NCBI GenBank assembly: GCA_018398765.1
Contig: JAHBMJ010003719.1
Location: 7,263-71,262, forward strand
Direction of reading: 5' to 3'
DNA length: 64,000 nucleotides
Source of the DNA: Chromera velia
Taxonomy: Eukaryota > Sar > Chromeraceae
Part shown: positions 1 to 11,517 of the stretch, piece by piece
Numbering within the stretch: position 1 is the first letter of the stretch
Layout: each line of letters begins with the position of its first letter
Notes under the pieces: generated by a model
The model's database searches: none
The model's input: only the letters and a program-made list of their open reading frames with translations
Told to the model about the DNA's origin: nothing
Made by a program: the position numbers and the translations under genes

Positions 1-350
1 GGGGGGGGGGGAGGGAAACAACACAGGACGGTTTTCTGGTTTTGTGCTCACATGATGGAGAGGGCTGTTCTATGAAGGAATGAGAACGTCGCCAGCCATG
101 CACTTTCACTGTGTCTCTCTCGATCGAAGCACACATATGCACAGGCATACCTAAGCTCTCGTTCTTGATATGGATGAGATGGATCTTCCTTGCCAGCTAC
201 TTCTCTTGCATCTCTCTACTCTAATGGATGGAAGATACATTGAAGGAGATAAAGAAGCTCAAGCAGGCCGACTGCCCTACCTACCTACCTTCATGACATC
301 CAGTTTGCTGTGAAGACAGGAGATTTGGAGTTCTGAGTGAGCCTTGGAGA
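1..350. other. No gene seen; G-run at window edge
   Basis: The window opens with a run of 11 G, then unremarkable DNA. I see no convincing exon. It would hold the 3' untranslated region of the minus-strand gene that ends at 351. Confidence 0.5.
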
Positions 351-1129
351 CTAGAGTGTACTCCTCAGGCTCTGCAATTTCCTTCGGGGAATACTGGAAC
401 TCCTTCGGGCAGCTCTGGAACTTCCAAGTACTGCACATACACACACATGCACAGCACGGGCAGTGGGGGCATCAACCAATCCGACAGCTTAGATTTACGG
501 GCACGATTAATGGTCACACACAGGCACACACAAACAACACTCACGCACACTGACTCACACAGAAAAATGAGAGAGAGGGCACCAAAACCGGGGGCAAAGA
601 AAGACATGAAACAATGGGCACGCGCTAAGGCGGAGTCATCAACGGACAAGGCGAGACGGCACATGCAAAGTTCAGATGCCGGTTTTGTACAAACAGAGAA
701 TGATGAGCAGAAAGCGGTCTTCAACCTAGTTCTATTCCACATAAGAACATTATGCACACATCAATGCCAACAATGTGATGATTATCGGAATGCGAGAAAG
801 GCCCATGGACACACACACACACACACACACACAGAGAGAGAGAGACAGAGAGAGAGAACATACCAGAGGTACTTTTCACCGGTTTCGTCTTTTGCATCGG
901 AGGTTTCTCTGGTAACCTTGAATTCTCCCAAAGGCCGCACTCCCGCCACGATTTCATTTACAGCTGCAGACTCGTCACCCCCTGCACCGCAGAGTTCCTG
1001 AACTTTCTGTGTTCTTGCAACCTCCCTCCGTTCCCGGCGTGTCAAAAACTTCAGGCGTCTCGGCTCTTCTGGTTCCCCTCGGTGGCCTCGACCACCTTCT
1101 GGTAACGGTGACCCTCCCCAGCCCTCCAT
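351..1129 (-). CDS. Hypothetical small protein, three exons
   Basis: Product not recognised. A three-exon minus-strand model gives 167 aa. Exon 1 (1129-873) starts with ATG and is Arg/Glu-rich. Its donor is gtacct. Exon 2 (725-559) is hydrophobic and Cys/Ser-rich and ends before gtgagtcagtg. Exon 3 (430-351) is basic (SSRAARRSSSIPRRK) and ends in TAG. The splice phases match at both joins (2/1 and 1/2) and the sum is an exact codon count, which is the main support. No domain is visible. A plus-strand frame over 447-1001 is open too but has no comparable splice structure. The gene diverges from the kinesin gene. The intron between exons 1 and 2 contains a CA/GA microsatellite. Confidence 0.42.
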
Positions 1130-1914
1130 CGGTTGCTGACGCTTTTTCAAAGTCAAGTTGTTCTGCTTTCCTCGATGATCACGCTTTCCAACGTGTATTC
1201 GAGATCGTTAGCTAGAGTTGCCAAAACCGCACGATTGAAGGACGAAGGGAACAGTCAGAAAAGAACGGATGATCCAGCGTAAATTCCCACCGCTACACGT
1301 CACAGCAGTTTACTTTAGATTCCACAAACATGCACACGGTGCCGATATTTGACAATCTCCTCCTTCCTTGTCTTTTTCTGTCCTTTTGTGGTCTGAACAA
1401 CGGACTGTCGTCATCCCGGCAGCATGCATGGCCTTTTATAATTCTCGCCTTTCCTTACTCCGCGCGCGCGCGAATGCGCGCGAAAGCACTTATATGGCGC
1501 AAAACATTGTATGAGGTGCATGCACGATCGCGTAAGTGCGCGCGCGCACGCATGCAGTGCGAGCGAGAAAAGCATGCATGCAATGATATTGCAATGATGC
1601 ATCAATAATATAATTAAAGTTCAAACTTCATTTGAAGTGAGGCGAGTTCGATCTCTCTATACATATATATATAGCTTCTTACCAATTGATTTCACCTATG
1701 CAGAGCATTGATCGACACACACAGGACAGTCAAGGTCGACAGTTTTCGAATCGGCGTCTTACGGCATCTTCAACCACATGCTCCGACAAAGATCTTGAAT
1801 GCTATATAGCGCTACATAATTTCCGTGATTCGTTAATGAATTAAATCTCAAAGCTGATACCGTCGACGGGCAAAAGGGACACTGCACTGCCTGGATCAGA
1901 TTCTGCCCGAGCTG
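1130..1914. other. Divergent intergenic region
   Basis: This is the shared upstream region of the small minus-strand gene and the kinesin gene. It holds CG-alternating patches near 1461-1480 and 1540-1550 and a TATATATAT tract near 1662-1672. No exon is supported. Promoter elements could lie here but none can be assigned. Confidence 0.4.
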
Positions 1915-4900
1915 ATGCACAGAGAGGAGGGTGGAGGGGGGAGGTTGGAAGAGCGTTGTGATGGCAGTCCACCTGGAGACGGGTGGAGAGGTTCCAGGGA
2001 GATGAGGAAGCCCAGCCGGTTGTTGTCAGTCAGTTCCGACACCTCATCTGAGGTGTCTAGACAGCCAGAGCCAATTGATAGATCCTACAGCACCAAGAGC
2101 AGGGATAAAGAGAGAGACAAAGAAAAGGAGAAAGTCCAGCTGGTCGCTTTCCCGATCGACGTCGCTATTCGTCTACGGCCCCCCTTCAATGACGACGAAG
2201 GGGGTGTGGTGGAGACCTGCTTTTGGAAGAGGCCCCCGGTCGATTCGACTGGCGCACCGGAAAAGTCAGTTGCGTGTTTCGGGCAGTGAACGAGAGGGTT
2301 CAGGCTGATGCAGTAAAGAAGACAGATGGCTTTTTTGATTATTGCTTACAGGTTCTCTGTGAAACAAATTAATTGCTTCACACTCTTTACGTCACTGCAC
2401 CGTCCAAAGTTCCTTATCATAACGCTCTTTCCCGCGAAGTTTCCTGCTCCGTTTTATTTTCGAAACGCTGCAGCACTACCGTCTCGAATAATCCTTTTTC
2501 TTTTAATTGGTTAAATTCCTGCAGCCGCACCCTGGTTCACCTGAAGGCGGGCACGCGCATGACAGAGGAGATCTCGTTCAGCCACGTAGCGGGGCCCGAG
2601 GAGTCCAACGCGGCCCTCTACCAGTCCTTGCAGGGCAGCTCGATATCCCAGAGGGTGTTCGAGGGATACCAGGAGACCGTGTTTGCGTACGGCCAGACGG
2701 GGTCGGGGAAGACACACACGATGTAAGTTGAATATTCGAATGGTCACTCACTGCGATCGAGGCCTCGCGGCATGCGTGCGCCCCAAGCAGCAGAAGCTTG
2801 GGGCCGAGATTCAAGGCTTTGGGCAAGCAGTAAACGCTGGGGGGAGGGACTAGAAGCTTGGGGAAGTGTCTGACAGACAACGTGCATGCAGCTGGGCTCG
2901 TTCCGGGTTGATTGATTGATTGATTGATTGATTGGTTCCGCGCTAGGCCTTCCCGCTGTGTCAAGGTGTCGCCACGGCTAACAGGGCCCGGGATATTATT
3001 TCAGACCCTCCCTCGAGGGCCCGCACACGAAACCTGATACACCGCAAACGCCCGTTGGGTGTCGCCCGGGTTGGGATATCCGATTGGCATTGAATTGCTT
3101 GGTAACGACAGTCTCCTCTCTGTCTGCCCCCCTGTGTATTCTCTGCATTTCCATTCCAATTTCATTTCACCAAGGTTTAGTTCACCTTCATCTTCTCTGC
3201 AGGTTCGGTACTGACCAAGAGAGAGGCCTAATGCATTTCTTCCTGTCTGATGTGATGAACCTCCTCCCTGATTCTGACGCACAAAGGGAGCCTGATGGAG
3301 GGACAGAAACGGGTCGGAGGGCGACACGCACTGGGGCTTCGTCCGTCTCTTTCTCGTGTGCAGCCGGAAACTCTTCAGAAAAACAGAGTCCCACCGAACC
3401 GCTATCCCCCGACCCCCACAGTCACCCTTCTCTTCCACACACAGAACCCTCGAACTCTCACGCCAAGTCTGCCTCAAGCAAGTTCCAATTTCCCCATCGC
3501 AGCCACACAGGCACAGGCACGGGGACAGGGGGAGAGTCCACTTCTTTTTCCGTCTCCCAGTCTTCTCCTCTTCGGAATAGACGGACGAGCTTGATAGCGG
3601 CCCCGGCAGTCGTCAGTCCCTGTGCTTCAGCCGTCTCGCGAACGTCTCTCTCGTCTGCTGCCCCCGGGCCAAGTGCGAAGAATTCGGCCCTGCACCGCTC
3701 GTCCCCGAGCAGAAGCAGCGCACCCCTGCTGACTCTCAGTCAGAGCCCTCTTGCTGGAGAGATTCACGAAGGCCACGGCATGTCCAAACCCAGAGTCGAA
3801 ATCTGGTTATCCTGCATTGAAGTGAAGGACAACGGAATACGAGATCTCATCCCCACACCCTCTTCTCCCTCACCCACAAAGTCACGTCAGAGACTGGACA
3901 GAAGTCTCAAGGCCCAAGATGAAAAAGAAAAAGGCCACACAGGAGACGGCAGCTCCACAGGTGGACCTTCGAGACCCTTTTCGGCCTCTGTTCACGCTAA
4001 GAGCGCGCACTTTGCACCTCTCCCCTCAGATACAGGCCAGAGCAAGAGTCGCGCTTCCTCATCTGTGCCCTGTCCGGCCGGTCAGGCAGACAAACGGAAG
4101 GCGACGAGTGAGGGGCCACCAAAAGCCCGTGACAAAGGAGACGCAGCAGGGAAGGAGAGTGCTTCTTCGTCTTCGTCTTCAAGCTCCGTGTGGGAGAGGG
4201 AAGAGCGGTTCAACGTCAAGGCGGCAGTTTGCCACTGTCGATGGGTCAGGGTATGGTCTGCAGCGGCCGCTCTTTCCTTGTTGGAGAGTGCTGTCATCTC
4301 TCGGGAGGTCAGTCATGTGATGGATCGATGGAAGGTACAACTAAAGGGAAAAAGGAAGGAAGGAAACATACAAGCAGGTAAGGAAGGAAAAAATGGGAGC
4401 AAGGAGGAAGCAGGAGGGAAAGATTGCGAGCGGATCGAAGGGCCAACCGATTCTCATTCTTCTCTGAAACTGCTGAGGAAAAGAGAGATGCATGCACTGA
4501 GTCACCCTCACCTCACCTCACCTCTGTTTTGACGTGTGCGAATCTGTGCCCCCACACACACACAACATGCAGGTCGGGCAGTCCCACTTGAACAGCAAGA
4601 GCAGCAGGTCGCATGCGGTGGTGAGACTTCAGATCAAAACTGTCAGGGGCAACAGCAAGGTCAGTCACTCAGTCTGCGATGCTCTTTGTTGCCTAGCTGC
4701 CAAAGGAGTTGGTTGGATCAGTTGAGCTGTTTTGAAGAAGAATCATGAGATGTCACTCGGGCGTTGAATTTGCATTTCATTATTGTTATCGGATTTTCCA
4801 TTTCTACGTCTCTTCCTAGCTTCCTTGCGATTTCATCCCGGCTTGCTGCCTATCTGCTTCTCTCTATTCGTTTCTGTCTATAGAACGAAACCATCTGTCT

Positions 4901-5366
4901 GTCTGTGTATCCGTCCGTCGTTCGTGTGCCTTCAGGGAGGCACTCTTGGAGTTCTGACGCTTGTGGACCTTGCTGGTTCAGAAATGCACGCCTCCGAAGG
5001 GGCAGGGGGGGGCTCCGCTGGGGCGGGTGCGGGCCCGGCAGGCGGCGGTGCAAGTGCACTCGGGACAGATGTGAGCAAGCGGCAGACCAAGTACATCAAT
5101 ACAAGCCTGAGTCACTTGAACAGAATGGTGAAGAGGATGCAGAAAGGGAGACGCGAAGTTTCGGACAGGAGGCAGTCGGCATTGAACACGTCAGTCAGTC
5201 AGTCAGTCAGTCAGTGAGTCAGTGAGTCAGTGAGTCAGTGAGTCAGTGAGTCAGTGAGTCAGTGAGTCAGTCAGTGAGTCAGTGAGTCAGTGAGTCAGTC
5301 AGTCAGTCAGTCAGTCAGTCAGTCAGTGAGTCAGTCAGTCAGTGAGTCAGCCAGCCAGCCAGCCAG

Positions 5367-5401
<35 letters not shown>

Positions 5402-8400
5402 GTGCGACCGTGATAATGCACGGACGCTTGAACAGAAGAAAAAAGAAAAAAATCATCTGTCAGGGCGGGCGTCGGTTCCGTCACACCTTCTCACTTCACT
5501 TCACTTCACTTCCTAGGGAGTGAAAATGATTGTCAACATGGTCAAGGCTGCCGTCAGATCTGTTTCTGTGCATTCGTAGGAGCGGTTGCGCGAGAAGAAG
5601 ACACAAGAAGAAGACGGACAAGGGAAGTCCTGCTCTCTCTGAAACGCATCCTCATCTCTGCGATTCTCTCTCTCTGTCTTTCGTGAAGAAGAAATCTGGG
5701 AAAAAATAAAACGCGCGGACTATCTTTTTGTCGGTCTTCATTCATTCTTGATTGCATCATGCAGAGTTCTCTTCGACGCCTTCGACGAGTTTTGTGGGGT
5801 GACGATGATCTTCTGCTTGCAGCCTGCCCGCAGCTGCTACTCACAGAGCAAGAGCACACTGCAGATGGCCTTGGAGTGCTCTGCAATCCGCAGAGAGAGG
5901 AAAAAGGTCAACAGGGAGGAGAACAATCAAGTATCATTGATTGATGGCAACACTATCAAATCCTCCGGCTGATGTCTCTGATGGAAGTCTCTGCCGAAGC
6001 CTTTCTTTGATTTGCTTTTCCTGCCAGGTTTGTCTTCAGCTGGTCTTTCCCACCACCCTTGAATCTGCTTCCCCTTTGCTGATTTGCATGGATCTCTCTG
6101 CAGTGCGTCTTCGCGGATGAAGAGGAGATCAACAACTTCGTGGAAAGGTCAGGAAGAGAATGCTGTGATGAAGAGGAAAGAAAAAGGCAGTCTCGAGTCT
6201 GTGAAACCAACCGTCTGTACGTGCACCCTTCTTTTTAGTGCGCACCGAGCAATACAGAATGGGAAGTAAGCAGGGGTCTCATCGGCCTTCTTCTTATCAT
6301 GTGTCCATCCATGCCCATGGCCTGCATGTGAATATGTCAGTCATACACGGCTGCTTGCAGAGCGCGCCCAGCGGAGAGGTCGGGCGCTCGCCACTCGTCC
6401 CTTCCTGCCGCGGTTGGCCCTGGATTCTCCCTGCTTCCCTCCCCCTCTTCTTTCGAGATGTTCTCATTGACAAAGGAGGGGGGGGCATCGTTCGGTGAGA
6501 AAGGAGAGCTCCAGGAATGCATGGGGGTCGTCAAAGGGTTCGTTGAGTCCGGAGGCACCGTTGAGGCTCTGAGGAGGTTCCTTGAGAAGCGGGAGGGAGA
6601 GGGCGAGGAAGAGGTAGCAAGATTGCAGAGAGAGAAAGAGCTGGAGGAGGAGAGGGAGAGATTGCAGAGAGAGAAGGAGAAAGAGAGAGAGATGGAGAAA
6701 GAAGAGCAGAAACGGAGGGAAGAACTAGAGGAGGAAAAACGTCGAAGTGAGTTGCAGGAAGAGAGGAGGCAACGCGATCATGAGGACAAAAAGACGAGAC
6801 AAATGATTGAGGCTCTGCGCCAACAAATTGAAACCCTCACACTTGCAGTATCTACCGGAGAAAACCGTGCAGCCGCTGCAGAAGCGGAGAAAGAGCGAGT
6901 TTCAAAAACGTGGCGGGAGGCACAAGATCGGTGGGAAGCACAAAAACAGCGCATGGAAGGAGAATTTTCAGATCGTCTGAAGGGAACAGTAGACGCAGCA
7001 GAGTCAACTCGACTTTTACTCGAGTCTGAAAAGACCTGTTTGGCTACATTGGCTCAAGAAGCGGAGAAGCGACTCGAGGCCGCACAGACTGCTTCAAAAG
7101 CGCGAGAAGCTGAAAGCAGAGCCAAGAGTACAGAGCTGACCCAGCTTCAGGAAAAGCTAGAATCTGTCGGTGCAGAGGCACTGAGGGACAGGCTGCAAGC
7201 CATGAAAGCCGTTGAAAGGATGGATAATGAAAACGCACGGCTTTCACGCCAAGTTGGTACCCTTGAGGGCACTTTGGCTTCCATGGAGAGCCGTCTCCTT
7301 GAGGCAGGGCAAGTAGCCATAGCAGTGCGGGCAGCAGGGTCTCGGGAGATGTCCGAGCTAATGGAGGCCGTGCGGGGGGTGGCGGAGGTGCTGCCTGCAG
7401 GGGGCGGACTGAGTGAGCAAGAAGAGGGGGGGCAGAATGAGGAAAATTGCTCCGATGGGGGGGATGCGATTTTGTTTGTTAATTCTCTTCGACGACGTGT
7501 CTTAACCCAGGCACGAGCGATGAATGCAGAGAGAGAGGAGAGAGAGCAAACAGAAACAGCTCTACTTGAGAGTCGGGGCAGAGAGCAAATGTTGAGAGAG
7601 ACCGTCTCTCTCCTGTCCGAGAAGGTGGCAGCACTTGATGCTGAGAGGAGCCATGCAGGTACTCAAGCACAACCGTCAATGTTGATGAAGGGGTCGGGAG
7701 CGGGTCAGGCAGGAAATCGTTTTGAGAGAGAAAAGATTCGAGAGAGTGATTGGGGTGCAGAAGGGCACCAGAGACTTCTTCAGGGATCTTCTAATGGAGA
7801 AGCGAAAGGGGGGTCAATTCGAGAAGTGACAGAGGGGTTAATGGAGTCTGTAATTGAATCTCTAGGGGGGGGAGAGGATTTTGGGGCTCTAGGAGTAGGA
7901 CAGTGGAATGAGAGGTTGTGCAGCCGCCTCGTGCGTGCTCTTGACTCTGCAATTCATCTTGTTCGCGTGACGTGTTCTTGTGAGGAAGCAGAGAGAGAAG
8001 AGGGGGAGCGGTGGAAGGAGAAGACGCGCAGTTTGGAAGAGGTCCTCGCGAGTTTGCGTCTCGCTCAACAACAGGGGGCCGACACGAGGGTCAGTCAGTC
8101 AATTGAATTAACCCCAGCAGAGCCTGCTGAGGTTGGTGCCAGTGCCAATTGGATGGAAGTCCAGTTCGGGCAAGCAAGAAAGATCGATCGATCAAAGAAA
8201 AGACGGAGACTTGAATCGGTGTTCTTGCTTATCATCTGGAGGCAGTGAAGAAGGGTCATTCATTCGTAGGCTGCGTAGTTTATCGGTTTTTTAATTCAAT
8301 AGCTAAATAATCTTCTTTCCAAGCTGCTGCGTCATGCTCGCTTCCTTCCGTTCTATTGGATTCGCTCAGTCTCGTTACATGCTGTTCACCTGTCAGAAAC

Positions 8401-10514
8401 ATGCACGCAGCCTCCCTCGATCTCTTAATTGTTGGTGCATGACGGCGTGACTGACACACTGCATGTGCATTCAGGTCCTCGAGAAGGCCCTCCTTGCTGT
8501 TCCAGCAGCAGGGGCGTCGTTTCGTGATGATGCCAGTGGCTGCCTCTCCTCTCTGCTTCCCCCGCAGCACCCCAAAGACACAATCACAGACACCGACAGA
8601 GCCTTCCAGACTCACCAATTCCTCTCCCAAATTTTAGAGGAAGCCAACCGCCCAGGAGAGAAGAAAACAAAAGAGACAGAAAGCAAAACCTCTCACAAAC
8701 GACCCTCTTCCACCACCCCAATCGCCCCCGTTCGTAGCGGTGAGCCCTCAGGGGGCCCTCTGAACTCTCTACAGAACGGTGCAGGAATGCTGGGGGTGTA
8801 CGCAACCGCATGTTTATTGTCTGACCAACTCGTTCACAAGAGATCTGCAGAGAAACCTCTGAAGAACCGAAGGACGGAGGGAACCACGGAAAAAGGGACG
8901 CTTTACTCTCTTTTGAGGCAGCGCAACCCGAAAAAGGGTGACCCCTCTTTCAAGCCCTTCCTAGCACTGACAGCCGAAGAACCATCACACGGAGAGGTGC
9001 CCCCCCTTTCCGTGGGCGGGACCTTCCTTCGCTCCTGTGGGTCTACTCACTTACACTGCTACGTCCCTCCCACTCTCGACACACGCCCCCCCTCCCTGCC
9101 CCCACGCCCCCCTGTGTGGAGGAGGTCTCCACAATACTTCACCAAACTAAGTGAGCGCAGTAACTGCTCACCAACCAACCGCCTATCTGCAGCCACCGGA
9201 AGCAGCCCGAGGCTCCCCGCCGACCGTTCCCCCTCTCCCGTCTCTGCGTCTGCCTCTTCAAATCTCTCTCGAGCCATCCTTCGAAGAGAAGAGAGAAGAA
9301 GCCCTCTGGCATTTCTGCCGAGGCCAAGAAGGGGGCACCGAGAGAAAGAGAAGGACAGAGCCTCACAAGGAGATGGCTGTTCAGATCAGCGTGGCCAGGA
9401 TAGCTCGGCAGTTCGAGTCGGGGATCATGACATTGTCAGTCCCATTCCCGCTTCCTGCACGTCCTCTTGTTCTTTCTCCAGTGCAACGAAGGACAAGACG
9501 AGAGGGGCGCCCTCCGACGAGCGTCGGTTCCACGCTGGAGGAATGGGGTTGCACTCCTTTCGCCTTGCCGAAAGAGAAGAGGCGGGTCCGCGAATACCAA
9601 TGCGACCCCTCCAGGGTCAAGAGGACGTTGGTGTAGAGGAGTCGGGCAGTGGTGTTCCAGAGGGAGCCGGCATCTGCAGGCAGTCAGGGGAAGTGCCGGG
9701 TTCCCTCATTGCAAGAAGGGACAACGCAGTGAACCCCCGGCAGCCCCAGCAGATTAGCGGGTTGAGAGGAGGGAGAGAAACAGCAGAGTTTTCAGGCTTA
9801 GGGAGGGGGGCGGAGAGAGGGCCCCTCGAGGCTGAGCAGAGTCTTCCCTCACAGCCCGGGGCCCCTCATCCTCCCGTGTCTGTGTCTGAATCGCCAACAG
9901 CCGCAGAGTCATTTCATCATACTCAGCTGTCCCCCTCCCCCAATCCCTCGCCATTTGCACATTCAGTGCGTACAGAACCGGTAGCAGCCTCTGGAGACAC
10001 CCGCCCCGCTTTGCACTCCGATTTAGGAGACCTGGCGGGTGGTACGGGGCCGGTCATGCAGCTCCGGAGACAGCAGAGGGCAGGACGTCTCGGAAACGGT
10101 CAGGAGGGAACTTTGACGCACGCACACGGTAGTGCAGCGGAGATCGCAGGATCTCTTCGAGGTCTCCCAGTCCCTTCGGGTTCTGCCACTTTGCCCGCGC
10201 CCGGAACTTCAAGCCGGGGGGGTGGTCTGGGTTCACGGTTCCCCCCGCACGCTCTCGACGCAGCAGCCGCAGTACAGACTGGTCAGAGAGGCTCTGTTCC
10301 ATCTGTGCAAGAGCCGTCAGCCTCTTTGCAGGTCGGACGAGTGCACGGGGGAGTGTTTGGAGGAGGAAGCGGAGGAGGAGGGGGGCCTTCCGCAAGCCCC
10401 CTGCCTCCTTCGGTCCTAGACTCTCTCGCGGGCAGCGTCACGTTTACTCATACAGAAAGCCAAACCAGTCTCACCGGCGGACCCGATGACGACATTATAG
10501 AGATCAACGACTGA
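1915..10514 (+). CDS. Kinesin motor protein with large internal insertion and coiled-coil tail
   Basis: An ATP-driven microtubule motor of 1982 aa, class not assigned. Exons: 1915-2264, 2525-2722, 3203-4307, 4573-4659, 4936-5189, 5765-5906, 6104-6147, 6361-8089, 8475-10514. All phases agree and the stop is TGA. Motor motifs are in order: P-loop GQTGSGKT (residues 173-180), switch I NSKSSRSH (558-565), switch II DLAGSE (591-596), then KYINTSLSHLNRM and the STLQMALECSAI end of the core near 700. About 330 low-complexity Ser/Pro residues sit in exon 3 between P-loop and switch I, so the motor is far longer than the usual 340 aa. Exon 8 encodes a Glu/Arg-rich coiled coil; exon 9 is disordered and Ser/Pro-rich. 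In-frame ATG at 2002 is an alternative start. Seven of eight donors begin GTCA. Family call is sure; exact ends of exon 7 are less so. Confidence 0.88.
2905..2992 (-). repeat. SINE-like dispersed repeat with (AATC)n tail, in kinesin intron 2
   Basis: Read on the minus strand, a conserved block AGCGGGAAGGCCTAGCGCGG is followed by GAACC and then tandem AATC. Near-identical blocks occur at 62690-62800 (-) and, for the terminal CCTAGTGCGGAACC plus ATCA tail, at 28000-28050 (+). A shared 3' end with a simple-repeat tail is typical of a SINE-like retroposon, but no internal promoter could be proven in this copy. Confidence 0.5.
5190..5400 (+). repeat. Tandem GTCA/GTGA microsatellite starting at a splice donor
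   Basis: Kinesin intron 5 starts exactly with GTCAGTCAGTCAGTCA. It continues as GTCA and GTGA tetramers to about 5350, then CAGC and AATC tetramers to 5400. The repeat therefore begins at the exon border and provides several candidate donors in register. Confidence 0.85.
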
Positions 10515-11005
10515 GAATGCGATGTGTTTTCACAAAACATTTCAAACATCGCAAAGAACAACACACATTATATGTATCAATCAGAATCTCATTGACTTTC
10601 ATGCACTTTCATACTCATGCATATGTATACGGTACCAATTTGGTTGCATCGATACCTAGATCGACACAGGATCACACATCAATGTTCCTATAACATATTA
10701 ACTGGCATATCGTATCTGATTTTATGTGATATACAACAAATGTACGTGTCAATAGATTGAACACAAAGATGATATACTAGCTAAATTTTTTTGTTGAGTA
10801 TTTTTACTTAAATTATCTGTCTTCAGAAAAAAATATTTACAAATGGTTTCATTTGTTTAACCTACTAAAGTTCACAAATTATTAATGACTGTATAAACCT
10901 TTTGTCAACTTAAACATTTACCAACCAGGATAGACTGTGTAACTTTATTAAAATTAACCAGACCTTGGAGTACTTTGGAGCTAGCTTTGGAAAGCTACGT
11001 GGAAA
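10515..11005. other. AT-rich intergenic DNA
   Basis: No gene seen. The base composition falls abruptly after the kinesin stop codon. It contains the kinesin 3' untranslated region and the left flank of the LTR element. Confidence 0.5.
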
Positions 11006-11009
11006 GACT

Positions 11010-11266
11010 CGTAACATTAATATGAGGCTAGCCAGCCGTGCAACGGTACGCGAAGCAGCATGTCAGGCCATATTGAGATGTGCGCAGTTCGAGCGTATTT
11101 ACATCTATGTAATTAAGCTACGCGCATGTATGCAGTCAGCAGTGAGTCAAGCCTTCGTATGAAAGTCTGTAAGGGAGTACTTAGAAGTAAAAACCTTGTA
11201 TAACAGAACTTTTTATACCAAATGAGCCCCGTACAACAGCTAGCCACTGCACCACACTCCGTAGCG
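11010..11266 (+). repeat. 5' LTR
   Basis: By hand alignment it matches the 3' LTR over its full length apart from 17 transitions and two small indels (3 and 6 bp). It begins CGTAAC after GACTC and ends GTAGCG next to the primer binding site. Confidence 0.85.
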
Positions 11267-11279
11267 TGGTAGCAGAGCG
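11267..11279 (+). other. Primer binding site for initiator tRNA-Met
   Basis: TGGTAGCAGAGCG lies immediately after the LTR. Its first 11 bases are the reverse complement of CTCTGCTACCA, the 3' end of metazoan-type initiator tRNA-Met. The position and orientation are those of a retrotransposon minus-strand primer site. Confidence 0.75.
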
Positions 11280-11517
11280 AAACGATCAGCTTCAGTGGAG
11301 TTCGTAGACCGTCCATCTCGCGTTGTGAACACATTCTCTGTCTGACAGTGCGAGGTCTCTTTGCAGCTTCACACAGCTTGCACTGACTACGCACACAACC
11401 ACTACAACAAACAGAAAGTACGAGTTCATTGCTTTGTCTTATGAAAAGTTCTCAGAAGTCTTCAGTAGCACGTTGGTTATGTCGATCTGGAAACGTTTCG
11501 GAAATTAAATTTTTCTT

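Noticed and set aside
447-1001. 184-codon plus-strand frame
   Set aside because: It crosses a CA/GA microsatellite and lacks splice or domain support, while the minus strand gives a phase-consistent three-exon model.
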